Below, piece after piece: positions 8,530 to 18,651 of a stretch of DNA of 64,000 bases; within the stretch, counting starts at the first letter, position 1; every line of letters starts with the position of its first letter. The translations under genes were made by a program, and so were the position numbers. Under the pieces are notes generated by a model. The model was not told the DNA's origin. It worked only from the letters and a program-made list of their open reading frames with translations, and ran no database searches. This stretch comes from Xenophilus sp. E41 (GTDB lineage Bacteria; Pseudomonadota; Gammaproteobacteria; Burkholderiales; Burkholderiaceae_C): the NCBI RefSeq assembly GCF_003671765.1, contig NZ_QPIB01000005.1, positions 207,186 to 271,185 of the forward strand. Direction: 5' to 3'.

Positions 8530-8696
8530 ACCGGCACGCCGGCCCGGCCATTCGACCGAAAACAAAGGTGTCCATCGGGCCCCGGAAGTGCTGGCTCGTA
8601 CACCCGAATGCAAACCTTTGTCTGTCTAGCCACTGCAACAAATCCTCCCTACATTAGGAAACAGTTGGCAACCAAAGTGCCTATCTGTTTGCAAGG

Positions 8697-9287
8697 GTGA
8701 ACGCCGTGGGCAAGACACGACAAGTGGTGATGCAGGTCCTGACCCGTGCCGGTGAGGAATGGAACCATGTCGAGTTCACGCTCGACGACAGCTTCGCGGA
8801 ACGGCTGCGGCAACTGCGCACGCTCGTTCCGCCGCTGAACAACCTCAACCGCGGCCGCGATCTGGTGATCGACAAGGTGCGCGTGCGGCTGCCGTCGGCC
8901 GTCTGGCGTTGCGATGGCGCCGGCGAGGCGGCGACGGAGGTGGATGGCTCGTCGATCGTCATCGCGGCCGAGGGCTTCTTCAACTGCGGCGGCAAGAAGC
9001 GGGGCTCGCGCGAGAAGCTCGTGACCTACACCTTCCCGATCGCGCGGCTCATCGAACTGCATGCCGAGCGCGCCGACGGCGAGGTCTTCTTTCTGCGCAA
9101 CGGCATCTTCACCAACGACGAACCGGCCAATTCCTCTGCCGGCCGCTGGGCCGCCTCGCTGCACCTGGGCGAGGCGCCGCATGCGCACGACGCGGTGACC
9201 GACTTCGACACCATGCCCGGCTCGCCGGTGCCGCTGCGCCATCCCGATCCGATCGACACCGCGGCGGCACAGCGCGTGCTCAACTGA
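8697..9287 (+). CDS. Hypothetical 196-residue protein
   Basis: Not recognised. A soluble protein with no signal peptide. It has a beta-rich, evenly mixed composition: VEFTLDDSFAERLRQLRTL, a second block GRDLVIDKVRVRLPSAVWRC, then GFFNCGGKKRGSREK, and a C-terminal HPDPIDTAAAQRVLN. Starts with GTG at 8697; GTG at 8706 or ATG at 8730 are alternatives. A 167-bp upstream gap holds a less GC-rich stretch near 8640-8680 that could contain the promoter. Convergent with the SnoaL-like gene with 12 bp between stop codons. Confidence 0.6.
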   Translation: MNAVGKTRQVVMQVLTRAGEEWNHVEFTLDDSFAERLRQLRTLVPPLNNLNRGRDLVIDKVRVRLPSAVWRCDGAGEAATEVDGSSIVIAAEGFFNCGGKKRGSREKLVTYTFPIARLIELHAERADGEVFFLRNGIFTNDEPANSSAGRWAASLHLGEAPHAHDAVTDFDTMPGSPVPLRHPDPIDTAAAQRVLN

Positions 9288-9299
9288 AATCTCGCGGCT

Positions 9300-9668
9300 T
9301 CAGGCCGGTCGCATCTGCACCGGGTCGTAGAAGAACTCCTCCTGCGCGATGCGCTCGCCCTCCCAGCGCTGCCAGGCGAGTTCTTCCAGTCGCATCGCGC
9401 GTCCGTCCTTGAAGGTGAAGGCGAAGATCCAGCGGATCACCACGTGGTCGCCGTTGACGAACACGGGCCGCACGCAGGTCGACACCACCTGGGCCGTGCG
9501 GTCCATCACCGCCTGCTCGTGCGCGACGAGCAGGGTGCGGCCGCGGCGCGGCTCGGCCAGGTTCTCGCGCATGGTGGCGTCGTCGGTGTAGTAGTCCTCG
9601 ATCGCCTGCACATGCGCGCCGCCCTCGACGGCCGCGATGAAGGCTTCGAGGCGTTCGGGCGTGGGCAT
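9300..9668 (-). CDS. NTF2/SnoaL-like small protein
   Basis: A 122-residue protein with the pattern of the NTF2-like (SnoaL) cone fold: an N-terminal helix (ERLEAFIAAVEGG), IEDYYTDDATMRENL, then strand-rich VRPVFVNGDHVVIRW, FTFKDGRAMRLEELAWQRW and a final EEFFYDP. Family members are polyketide cyclases, isomerases or ligand-binding proteins; the role here is unknown. It begins 19 bp downstream of the pyrophosphatase hppA on the same strand and may be co-transcribed with it. Confidence 0.78.
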   Translation of the reverse strand: MPTPERLEAFIAAVEGGAHVQAIEDYYTDDATMRENLAEPRRGRTLLVAHEQAVMDRTAQVVSTCVRPVFVNGDHVVIRWIFAFTFKDGRAMRLEELAWQRWEGERIAQEEFFYDPVQMRPA

Positions 9669-9687
9669 GCCGTGTGGGTGCCCGGTG

Positions 9688-12141
<2,454 letters not shown>

Positions 12142-12419
12142 GCATCGGTCTCCAGTTTGAAAGTGACGGAGACGCCAGCACAGGCTCGGGCCAACGCTGC
12201 AGGTCTGCAACGCGAGAAGGCCGGTGCTGCCGTCGCGTTGCTTCCTCGATGACTTTCGCCCGCCCCGCCGCGAAGGCCCTGGGGGAGAAAGGCCGATTGG
12301 CCAACGGGGTCAATTTACAGGCAAAAGTCGCGGGCCGTGTGATGGCTGCGTGACGCGCTCGCTAAACTCCGGGTTTGTCCCGATCCGGGCAGCCCGCTCA
12401 TTCCAACCAAAGACAACAC

Positions 12420-12959
12420 ATGTCCTTCGACAAAGTCTCCCCTGGCAAGAAAGCCCCCGAAGAGTTCAACGTCGTGATCGAGATCCCGATGAATTCGGAC
12501 CCGATCAAGTACGAGGTGGACAAGGAATCCGGCGCGATCTTCGTCGACCGCTTCATGACCACCGCCATGTACTACCCGACCAACTACGGCTACGTGCCGC
12601 AGACCCTGTCGGGCGACGGCGACCCGGTCGACGTGCTGGTTGTCACGCCGTACCCGCTGCATCCCGGCGTGGTCGTGACCTGCCGCGCGCTGGGCATCCT
12701 GAAGATGGAAGACGAGGCCGGCGTCGACGGCAAGGTGCTGGCCGTGCCCACCGACAAGATCCTGCCCATCTACAGCCACTGGAAGAAGGTCGACGACGTG
12801 AACCCGATGCGCTTGAAGGCCATCAGCCACTTCTTCGAGCACTACAAGGACCTGGAAGCCGGCAAGTGGGTCAAGGTGCTGGGCTGGGAGGGCGTCGATG
12901 CCGCCCACAAGGAAATCGCCGACGGCATCGCGGCGTACAAGCCCGCCGAGCGCGCCTGA
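12420..12959 (+). CDS. ppa: Inorganic pyrophosphatase (soluble, family I)
   Basis: Cytoplasmic Mg2+-dependent PPase, 179 residues, hydrolysing PPi to two phosphates and pulling biosynthetic reactions forward. Family I signature is clear: [34 protein letters not shown] with the metal-binding Asp cluster, and [13 protein letters not shown] at 12420 fits the usual N-terminus [10 protein letters not shown]. Divergent from the membrane pyrophosphatase hppA, so both cellular routes of PPi use sit side by side. A strong intrinsic terminator follows. Confidence 0.96.
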   Translation: MSFDKVSPGKKAPEEFNVVIEIPMNSDPIKYEVDKESGAIFVDRFMTTAMYYPTNYGYVPQTLSGDGDPVDVLVVTPYPLHPGVVVTCRALGILKMEDEAGVDGKVLAVPTDKILPIYSHWKKVDDVNPMRLKAISHFFEHYKDLEAGKWVKVLGWEGVDAAHKEIADGIAAYKPAERA

Positions 12960-12986
12960 CCGCCCGTCGCAAGCGACGCCCTGCGT

Positions 12987-13020
12987 GGCCCCTGCATCGA
13001 AAGATGCAGGGGCCTTTTTT
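12987..13020 (+). terminator. Intrinsic terminator of ppa
   Basis: A 12-bp perfect stem (GGCCCCTGCATC / GATGCAGGGGCC) with a GAAA tetraloop, followed by six T residues. Confidence 0.93.
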
Positions 13021-13077
13021 CGGCTTCGTTCCAGCGCGTGTCAGACAAGATCTACTGATGAGGGCAAAACTAGACTA

Positions 13078-13110
13078 AACGGTATTTTAAAAGACTGAAT
13101 GGTATATATT
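13078..13110 (+). promoter_or_regulatory. A/T-rich promoter region with phased direct repeat
   Basis: AACGGTAT (13078-13085) and AATGGTAT (13098-13105) are direct repeats exactly 20 bp apart. They overlap a TATATT hexamer (13105-13110) that could be a -10 box. The stretch is the most A/T-rich in this part of the window and lies 57 bp before the fasciclin gene start. The regulator is unknown. Confidence 0.4.
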
Positions 13111-13166
13111 TTGTCCGCACCAGTTTCGGTGTCGTGTTCAGTCTCATCCTCATCCAGGAGCTATTC

Positions 13167-13619
13167 ATGAAGAAGACCTTGATTGCCATCGCATTGGGCG
13201 CGGGCGCCCTGACAGCGTTCGCCCAGGACATCGTCGACACCGCCATGAAGGCCGGCAACTTCAAGACCTTGGTGACGGCAGTGCAGGCTGCTGGCCTGGT
13301 CGACACGCTCAAGGGCCCCGGCCCATTCACGGTATTCGCGCCGACGGACGAGGCGTTCGCCAAAGTGCCCAAGGCGCAGCTCGACGCGCTGCTGGCAGAC
13401 AAGGCCAAGCTGACGAAGGTGCTGACCTACCACGTCGTGCCGGGCGCCGTGATGGCGAAGGACGTGAAGCCGGGTATGGTCAAGACGGTGGAGGGCGGCA
13501 ACCTCACACTGGCCACGACCGGCGGGGTGACCGTGAACGGCGCCAAGGTGGTCCAGGCTGATGTGAAGGCCAGCAATGGCGTGATCCACGCGGTCGATAC
13601 CGTGCTGATGCCGAAGTAA
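13167..13619 (+). CDS. Secreted fasciclin (FAS1) domain protein
   Basis: A 150-residue exported protein. Signal peptide [20 protein letters not shown], then one FAS1 domain covering the rest: the H1 motif [33 protein letters not shown] lies at about residues 32-64 and the H2-like end [13 protein letters not shown] closes the protein. The YHVVPGA motif is present. FAS1 proteins act in adhesion or surface binding; the exact ligand is unknown. AGGAG is placed 9 bp before the ATG at 13167. It stands alone, preceded by an A/T-rich promoter with direct repeats and followed by two strong hairpins. Confidence 0.92.
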   Translation: MKKTLIAIALGAGALTAFAQDIVDTAMKAGNFKTLVTAVQAAGLVDTLKGPGPFTVFAPTDEAFAKVPKAQLDALLADKAKLTKVLTYHVVPGAVMAKDVKPGMVKTVEGGNLTLATTGGVTVNGAKVVQADVKASNGVIHAVDTVLMPK

Positions 13620-13640
13620 GCAGGTCCCGCGCTGCTGCGC

Positions 13641-13672
13641 GGCCGGCGTGCGCGGGGTAGCGCACGCCGGCC
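13641..13672. terminator. Perfect hairpin 1 after the fasciclin gene
   Basis: 13-bp perfect arms (13641-13653 and 13660-13672) with a 6-nt loop GGGGTA. No T run follows, so it may stabilise the mRNA end or terminate only with help. Confidence 0.55.
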
Positions 13673-13680
13673 GATCTGAT

Positions 13681-13712
13681 GCGCCCGCCAAGTGTGTCGA
13701 CTTGGCGGGCGC
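13681..13712. terminator. Perfect hairpin 2 between convergent genes
   Basis: 13-bp perfect arms GCGCCCGCCAAGT (13681-13693) and its complement (13700-13712) with a 6-nt loop. Same geometry as the hairpin 8 bp upstream but different sequence. It lies before the stop of the convergent binding-protein gene and probably serves as a bidirectional end signal. Confidence 0.55.
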
Positions 13713-13765
13713 TCGTCATTGGGGGCGGCGCCGTTGCCGCAGCCGGCCGGACGGGCTCCGGGCGC

Positions 13766-14743
13766 TTATTCGGACGCGATGCCGGCGCGATGCGCCAGCG
13801 CAAGGTAGCGCGCGATCTCGCCCTCCATCTGGGTGCGGAAGGCCGCGGCGCCGATCGCGGCCGGCTCCATGCCCTGCGCGCGCAACTGGGTCTGCAGGGC
13901 GGGGTCGGCCATGACGGCAGTCACCTCGCGCGCGAGGCGCGCGACGATCGCGGGCGGCGTCCTGGCCGGCGCCGCGAAACCGTACCAGGCGTCGAAGGTG
14001 GCGTCGGGCAGCTTCTGCTCGGCCAGCGTCTTCACCTCGGGCAGCAGGCTGGCGCGCGTGGCCCCCACGATGCCGAGCGCGCGCAGCTTGCCGGCCTTCA
14101 CGTGCGGCGCGACGGCGGCCACGGTGTCGATGCCCATCTCGATCTCGCCGCCGATGACGGCCAGCGTGGCCTGTGCGCTGCCCTTGTACGGCACGTCCTG
14201 CAGCTTCACGCCGGCGGCGAGCGCGAACAGCTCGCCCGCCAGGTGCGGGCCCGAGCCGGCGCCGAAGGTGGCATAGCGGATGCCCTGCGGTTGGGCCTTG
14301 GCGGCAGCGACGAGCTGGTCGACCGACTGCCATGGCGCGCCCTGGGCCACCACCAGCACCAGCGGCGTGCGCGCCACGATGGCGATCGGCGCCAGGTCGC
14401 GCACCGGGTCGTAGGGCAGCCTGGCGCGCAGCGCGGGGTTGACGCTGTAGCTGGTCGAGCCCGAGAGCAGCAGCGTGTAGCCGTCCGGCGCCGCCTTGGC
14501 GACGGCGTCGGTGCCGATGATGGTGGACGCGCCGGGCTTGTTGTCGATGACCACCGGCTGACCGAGCCGCGCCGCCAGCTTCTGGCCCAGCGCGCGGGCG
14601 ACCAGGTCGGTGCCGCCGCCGGGCGGGAAGGGCACGACCAGGCGAATGGGCTTGGCCGGCCAGGCCTCGTCGGCGTGCGCGGCGGCCAGGGGGAGCAGGG
14701 CGGTGGCGGCCAGCAGGGCGCCGAGGAGGTGTCGCTTGTTCAT
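13766..14743 (-). CDS. Bug-family (TctC-like) tripartite tricarboxylate transporter substrate-binding protein
   Basis: A 325-residue periplasmic binding protein. A signal peptide (MNKRHLLGALLAATALL...AHA) precedes the mature start DEAWPAKPIRLVVPFPPGGGTD, the hallmark of Bug proteins. QPVVIDNKPGAS and PDGYTLLLSGS follow in the standard order. Such proteins deliver carboxylates or related solutes to TctAB-type permeases or act as orphan sensors; betaproteobacteria have many. No tctA/tctB lies nearby, so it is an orphan here. Located 85 bp downstream of the M20 peptidase gene on the same strand, separated by a dispersed repeat. Confidence 0.92.
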   Translation of the reverse strand: MNKRHLLGALLAATALLPLAAAHADEAWPAKPIRLVVPFPPGGGTDLVARALGQKLAARLGQPVVIDNKPGASTIIGTDAVAKAAPDGYTLLLSGSTSYSVNPALRARLPYDPVRDLAPIAIVARTPLVLVVAQGAPWQSVDQLVAAAKAQPQGIRYATFGAGSGPHLAGELFALAAGVKLQDVPYKGSAQATLAVIGGEIEMGIDTVAAVAPHVKAGKLRALGIVGATRASLLPEVKTLAEQKLPDATFDAWYGFAAPARTPPAIVARLAREVTAVMADPALQTQLRAQGMEPAAIGAAAFRTQMEGEIARYLALAHRAGIASE

Positions 14744-14761
14744 CGTCCGAAGGGTGGGTTT

Positions 14762-14817
14762 GCTATCGAATGCATAGCTGCTCGCGTCCACGTGGCGGGC
14801 GCTGCAGGTCGATCTGG
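14762..14817 (+). repeat. Dispersed GCTAT repeat, copy A
   Basis: GCTATCGAATGCATAGCTGC, then a GC stem (GGGCGCTGCAGG) and ATCTGG at the end. Complete copy of the dispersed family, placed in the M20-TctC intergenic gap. Confidence 0.78.
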
Positions 14818-14828
14818 CTGGAGGAAAA

Positions 14829-16235
14829 TCAATGCAGCGCGCCCTCGCGCCAGGGCACGCCGGCGGGCTCGCCGAGGTCCCAGTACAGCCCGGCCATCAG
14901 CTGCAGGCCCTCGCGCGCGACCGGTGCCAGCAGGTGCTCGTTGGGCGCGTGCTGTGCGCAGGCGGGGTAGGAATGCGGCACCCACAGGGTCGGCAGCCCG
15001 AGGGTGCGCGCGAAGATGTCGTTGGGCAGCGAGCCCGCCAGGTTGGGCAGCAGGTCGGGCGGCTGCCCGGCGCTGGCCGCGATCGAGCGCATCGCCCAGC
15101 CGACCCAGGGGTTGTCAAGCGGCAGGCGGGTGGCGGCGCCGCTAAGCGTCACGGCGACCTCGACCTGCGCGAAGCCGTGCGCCGCGAGGTGCGCACGCAC
15201 GATCTCCTCCAGCCGTTCCCAGGGGGTGCCGACCACGAAGCGCAGTTGGCAGTGCGCCACCGCCTCGGCCGGTATCGCATTGACCGGCCGCTGCGGCGAG
15301 CCGGCACCCAGCGCCAGCACCTCGAGCGTGTTCCAGCCCACCAGCCGCTCGGCCGGGCTGAGGCCGGGTTCGCCCCAGCCCTCGCTCAGGGCCGGGTCGT
15401 CGGCGCCGCCGCCGATCCGCAGGCCATCCAGCGCGGCGCGCAGTGCGTCGGTCAGCGGCGGCGGGCGCAGCGCCTCCACCCGCAGGCGGCCGCGCGCATC
15501 GACCAGCGTGGCGAGGGCGTTCGCGATCACGGTGGCCGGGTTGCTCAGCACCCCGCCCCAGTTGCCGGAGTGGTAGGCCCGCTCGCGCGCGCGCCAGCGC
15601 AGCGTGAAGTTCACGGCGCCCCGCGAGCCGAGGAAGAGCGTGGGCCGCTCGGCGCGCACGCGCGGCCCGTCGCTGGCCAGGAAGAGGTCGGCGGCCAGCG
15701 CGGTGCGTTCCTGCTCGCACACGGCTTCGAGCCCGGGCGAGGCCGCCTCTTCGCCCATCTCGACCAGCCAGGTCAGGTTGTAGCCCAGGCGCCCGCCGCG
15801 CGCCGCGAGCACCGCCTCCAGCGCGCCCAGCGCGATCGTGTGCTGGCCCTTGTTGTCGGCCGTGCCGCGGCCGTAGAGGCGATCGCCCTCGGCCACCAGC
15901 GTCCACGGGCCGAGCCCTTCGCGCCAGTGCGCATCCTGGCCGCTCACGACGTCGCCGTGGCCATAGCTCAGCACGGTGGGCAGGGCCGGGTCCTCGACGC
16001 GCCGCGCAATGAGGAAGGGGCCGCCGTTCGGTACCGGGTTGGGCACGATGCGGCAGTCGAAGCCCAGCGGTGCGAGCCGGGGGAGCAGTTCGTCGCGCAG
16101 GTAGGCGTCGAGCGAAGCCGGTGCGGTGCCGGTGTCGCTCTCGGTGCGCAGTGCGATGCGCCGCTGCAGGTCGGCAAAGAAGCGGCTGTCGTCGAAATAG
16201 GCGCGGGCCTGCGCAAGGGCGTGGTCTCGGTGCAT
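14829..16235 (-). CDS. M20 family metallopeptidase
   Basis: Cytoplasmic zinc peptidase/amidohydrolase of 468 residues. Metal and catalytic signatures in order are YGHGDVVSG (first His ligand and Asp), RGTADNKGQH (bridging Asp), EMGEEAASPG (catalytic Glu and ligand Glu), LASDG and, near the end, PNEHLL with the last His. A dimerisation domain sits in the middle. Length and motif spacing fit the dipeptidase/carboxypeptidase group; the substrate is not known. The ATG at 16235 (MHRDHALAQ) is chosen over upstream codons that would overlap the divergent promoter. Divergent from a LysR regulator and followed by a Bug binding protein, suggesting uptake and hydrolysis of one amide-type substrate. Confidence 0.88.
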   Translation of the reverse strand: MHRDHALAQARAYFDDSRFFADLQRRIALRTESDTGTAPASLDAYLRDELLPRLAPLGFDCRIVPNPVPNGGPFLIARRVEDPALPTVLSYGHGDVVSGQDAHWREGLGPWTLVAEGDRLYGRGTADNKGQHTIALGALEAVLAARGGRLGYNLTWLVEMGEEAASPGLEAVCEQERTALAADLFLASDGPRVRAERPTLFLGSRGAVNFTLRWRARERAYHSGNWGGVLSNPATVIANALATLVDARGRLRVEALRPPPLTDALRAALDGLRIGGGADDPALSEGWGEPGLSPAERLVGWNTLEVLALGAGSPQRPVNAIPAEAVAHCQLRFVVGTPWERLEEIVRAHLAAHGFAQVEVAVTLSGAATRLPLDNPWVGWAMRSIAASAGQPPDLLPNLAGSLPNDIFARTLGLPTLWVPHSYPACAQHAPNEHLLAPVAREGLQLMAGLYWDLGEPAGVPWREGALH

Positions 16236-16314
16236 GGTGGATTCCTGGTCGGGCACGCATGCAAGTGGAAGGCCAGAAAGGCGTTGCCGCCATGACCGTT
16301 TTGGCACACTGGTG

Positions 16315-16329
16315 TTGCCTTGAGGGCAA
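16315..16329. promoter_or_regulatory. Candidate LysR binding site
   Basis: TTGCC-TTGAG-GGCAA, a 15-bp inverted repeat with the T-N11-A form of LysR-type sites. It lies 20 bp upstream of the lysR start and about 80 bp from the divergent peptidase start. Confidence 0.5.
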
Positions 16330-16348
16330 TATCGACCGAGGAGCACCG

Positions 16349-17287
16349 ATGACACCCGCGCTGCTGAACACGCCGATGCGCTACTTCCTGGAGGTCGCGC
16401 AGGCCGGCTCCGTCAACCAGGCGGCGGCGCGCCTGTACGTCGCCGCCTCGGCCGTCAGCCGCCAGATCGCCAGGCTCGAGGACGGCCTGGGCACACCGCT
16501 CTTCGAGCGCCGGCGCAGCGGCATGGCACTCACCGCCGCCGGCGAGCGCCTGGCCGGGCACCTGCGCACCACCGTGCTCGACGCCGAGCAGGTGCTCGAA
16601 CAGGTGCGGCACCTCGGCGGCCAGGCGGCGGGGCGCGTGCGCGTGTGCTGCACGGAGGGTTTCGCGGGCGGCTTCATGCCGACGCTGATGCGCGCCTTCC
16701 AGGCCGCCCAGCCGGCCAGCCAGATCGAGCTGCACGTCGGTTCACCCGACGAGGTGAGTCAGTTGCTGCTGCGCGGCGAGGCGGACATCGGCCTGAAGTA
16801 CGTCGTCGCGCCCGAGCCCGGCCTGCGCGTGGAGCACGCCGCGCCGGCCCCGGTGCTGGCGGTGATGAGTCCCGACCACCCGCTGGCGCGGCAGCGCTCG
16901 GTCGAACTCGCCGACGTGGTGCGGCACCCGCTGCTGGTCGGCAGCCGCGGTGTGACGGCGCGCCAGCTCTTCGACCTGGCCTGCAGTGCGCAGGGGCTGC
17001 AGTACCGGCCGGTGTTCGTCAGCAACTTCTCCTCGGTCATGCTGCCGCTGCTGCGCAGCCCCGACATCCTGCTGTCGGGCCAGCTCACCGTGGCGCACCT
17101 GATCGAGGCCGGCACGGCCGTCGCGCGGCCCTTCGCCGACCCGATGCTGGCGCAGCGGCGGCTGCAGGCGCTGGCGCTGGACGGCCGCACGCTGTCGCCG
17201 CTGGCGCGCGCCTTCGTGCAGCAGCTGGTGACGACGATGAACGCGATGGCGCGCCGCAAGCTCGGGCGCGCGCGGCGGGCCGCCTGA
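16349..17287 (+). CDS. LysR family transcriptional regulator
   Basis: A 312-residue DNA-binding protein. The winged HTH is at residues 5-65, with LEVAQAGSVNQAAARLYVAASAVSRQI at its heart, followed by the linker helix and a periplasmic-binding-protein-like effector domain (ELHVGSPDEVSQLLLRGEADIGL). GAGGAGCACC before the ATG at 16349 is a good ribosome-binding site. It probably controls the divergent peptidase/binding-protein pair and itself. The inducer is unknown. Confidence 0.92.
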   Translation: MTPALLNTPMRYFLEVAQAGSVNQAAARLYVAASAVSRQIARLEDGLGTPLFERRRSGMALTAAGERLAGHLRTTVLDAEQVLEQVRHLGGQAAGRVRVCCTEGFAGGFMPTLMRAFQAAQPASQIELHVGSPDEVSQLLLRGEADIGLKYVVAPEPGLRVEHAAPAPVLAVMSPDHPLARQRSVELADVVRHPLLVGSRGVTARQLFDLACSAQGLQYRPVFVSNFSSVMLPLLRSPDILLSGQLTVAHLIEAGTAVARPFADPMLAQRRLQALALDGRTLSPLARAFVQQLVTTMNAMARRKLGRARRAA

Positions 17288-17328
17288 TCGACGCGACGCC
17301 TGCACGCCCGCCGCCGCGCATCGGGCGA

Positions 17329-17382
17329 CTAAGGCCCGGCTAAGTCGGTCCTTAGCCAGGCCGAAGCGCGGCTTTCTACAGT
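17329..17382 (+). promoter_or_regulatory. Phased CTAAG response-regulator box and promoter
   Basis: CTAAG (17329), CTAAG (17340) and CTTAG (17351) are spaced exactly 11 bp apart. This is the helical phasing of OmpR/PhoB-family sites and resembles PmrA/QseB boxes. The last half-site covers the -35 position of a TACAGT -10 hexamer at 17377-17382. It heads the operon encoding an OmpR-type regulator, so autoregulation is likely. Confidence 0.6.
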
Positions 17383-17413
17383 GGGCTCACCCCATAGACC
17401 CACTCATCGAGCC

Positions 17414-17917
17414 ATGCCCCATCCCATCTCGTCCCTCGGCGCCCTTCACACCGCCATCAGCCTCTTGCCCGTCGCCGCAGGGCTCTACGGCTATGCCCGC
17501 ACGCGCGGCATCGATGTCTCGATGCGCTCCGGCAAGGTCTACCTGGCCGGCCTGTTCCTGTCGGTCGTCACGTCCTTCGGCCTGTCGAGCACGGGCAAGT
17601 TCAACGCCGGCCATGCGCTGGGCCTGCTGGCGCTCGCCGCGGCGCTGGGCGGCGTGGGCGTCTCACGCCTGGGCTTCCTGGGGCGCCTGCGGCCTTACCT
17701 CTCGGCGGTCGGCCTATCGTTCAGCTTCTTCCTGCTGCTCGTGCCGGGCATCAACGAGACGCTGAGCCGCCTGCCGCCGAGCCATCCGATCGGCAGCGGC
17801 ATCGAGTCGCCGGTGGTGCGTGGCGCGCTGCTCGGATGGGTGGGGCTCTTCGTCGTCGGGCTTTGCGTTCAAATGTGGACCGTGCATGCCGGGCGCAGGG
17901 CTTCACGCCGCGCCTGA
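17414..17917 (+). CDS. Conserved four-span membrane protein of a two-component operon
   Basis: A 167-residue integral membrane protein with about four hydrophobic segments: ALHTAISLLPVAAGLYGY, VYLAGLFLSVVTSFGL, LGLLALAAALGGVGV and LSFSFFLLLVPG, plus a weaker C-terminal one. No motif assigns a function. A GKFNAGHALG loop between spans 2 and 3 has a single His. The ATG at 17414 follows the promoter at 17377. The gene lies 56 bp upstream of the response regulator, so it is likely expressed and autoregulated with that system. It might be a sensor accessory protein or its target; this is inference from position. Confidence 0.7.
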   Translation: MPHPISSLGALHTAISLLPVAAGLYGYARTRGIDVSMRSGKVYLAGLFLSVVTSFGLSSTGKFNAGHALGLLALAAALGGVGVSRLGFLGRLRPYLSAVGLSFSFFLLLVPGINETLSRLPPSHPIGSGIESPVVRGALLGWVGLFVVGLCVQMWTVHAGRRASRRA

Positions 17918-17973
17918 ACGGGTCGCGTCGGCCCGGCAGGGCGCTGCCGACCTATTCCTTCCGCTTTCCACCC

Positions 17974-18651
17974 ATGCGCGTACTGCTCGTCGAAGACGAT
18001 GAAATGCTCGGACAGGGCCTGCACGAGGCGCTGTCGCGCAAGGGCTGGTCGGTCGACTGGGTCAAGAATGGCCCGCTGGCCCTGAGCGCGATCGCCGATG
18101 GCGACTACGCCTGCGTGCTGCTCGACCTGGGACTGCCCGGCATGGACGGCATCGAGGTGCTGCGCCGCGTGCGCCAGGGCGGCAACAAGACGCCGCTGCT
18201 GGTGCTGACGGCGCGCGATGCGCTCGACCAGCGCATCGACGGACTGGACCTGGGCGCCGACGACTACCTGGTCAAGCCCTACGCGCTGAGCGAACTGCTG
18301 GCGCGCATGCGTGCCGTGATCCGCAGGCGCGATGGCGCCGCCCAATCGGTGATCGGCGAGGAGGGCGCGCTCCAGCTGGACCTGGGCACGCGCGAGGTGC
18401 TGATCCAGGGCGTGCGCTCGCAGCTCTCGGCGCGGGAGTTCGCGCTGCTGCACGCCCTCATGGAGCGGCCGGGCACGATCCTCTCGCGCGAACAGCTGGA
18501 AAACCGCATCTACGGCTGGGGCGAGGAGGTGGGCAACAACGCCCTGGACGTGCTCATCCACGGCATGCGCCGCAAGCTCGGCGCCCAGGCGATTCGCAAC
18601 GTGCGCGGCCTGGGCTGGCGCGTCGAACCCAAATTCGCCGGGCCCGTGTGA
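17974..18651 (+). CDS. OmpR/QseB-type response regulator
   Basis: A 225-residue regulator. The receiver domain has the acidic pocket EDD (residues 7-9), phospho-acceptor D51 in LLDLGLPGMDG, the Thr in LTARD and the Lys in DYLVKPY. The C-terminal winged helix ends with NALDVLIHGMRRKLG and VRGLGWRVE. Among OmpR-type proteins it is closest to the QseB/PmrA/TctD group. It likely binds the CTAAG array upstream of this operon. The ATG at 17974 starts MRVLLVEDDEML. The downstream kinase start overlaps its stop by 4 bp. Confidence 0.94.
   Translation: MRVLLVEDDEMLGQGLHEALSRKGWSVDWVKNGPLALSAIADGDYACVLLDLGLPGMDGIEVLRRVRQGGNKTPLLVLTARDALDQRIDGLDLGADDYLVKPYALSELLARMRAVIRRRDGAAQSVIGEEGALQLDLGTREVLIQGVRSQLSAREFALLHALMERPGTILSREQLENRIYGWGEEVGNNALDVLIHGMRRKLGAQAIRNVRGLGWRVEPKFAGPV

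Noticed and set aside
13641-13712. Two regularly sized palindromes as a mini CRISPR
   Set aside because: Arms differ in sequence, there is no third unit, no spacer pattern and no cas genes.
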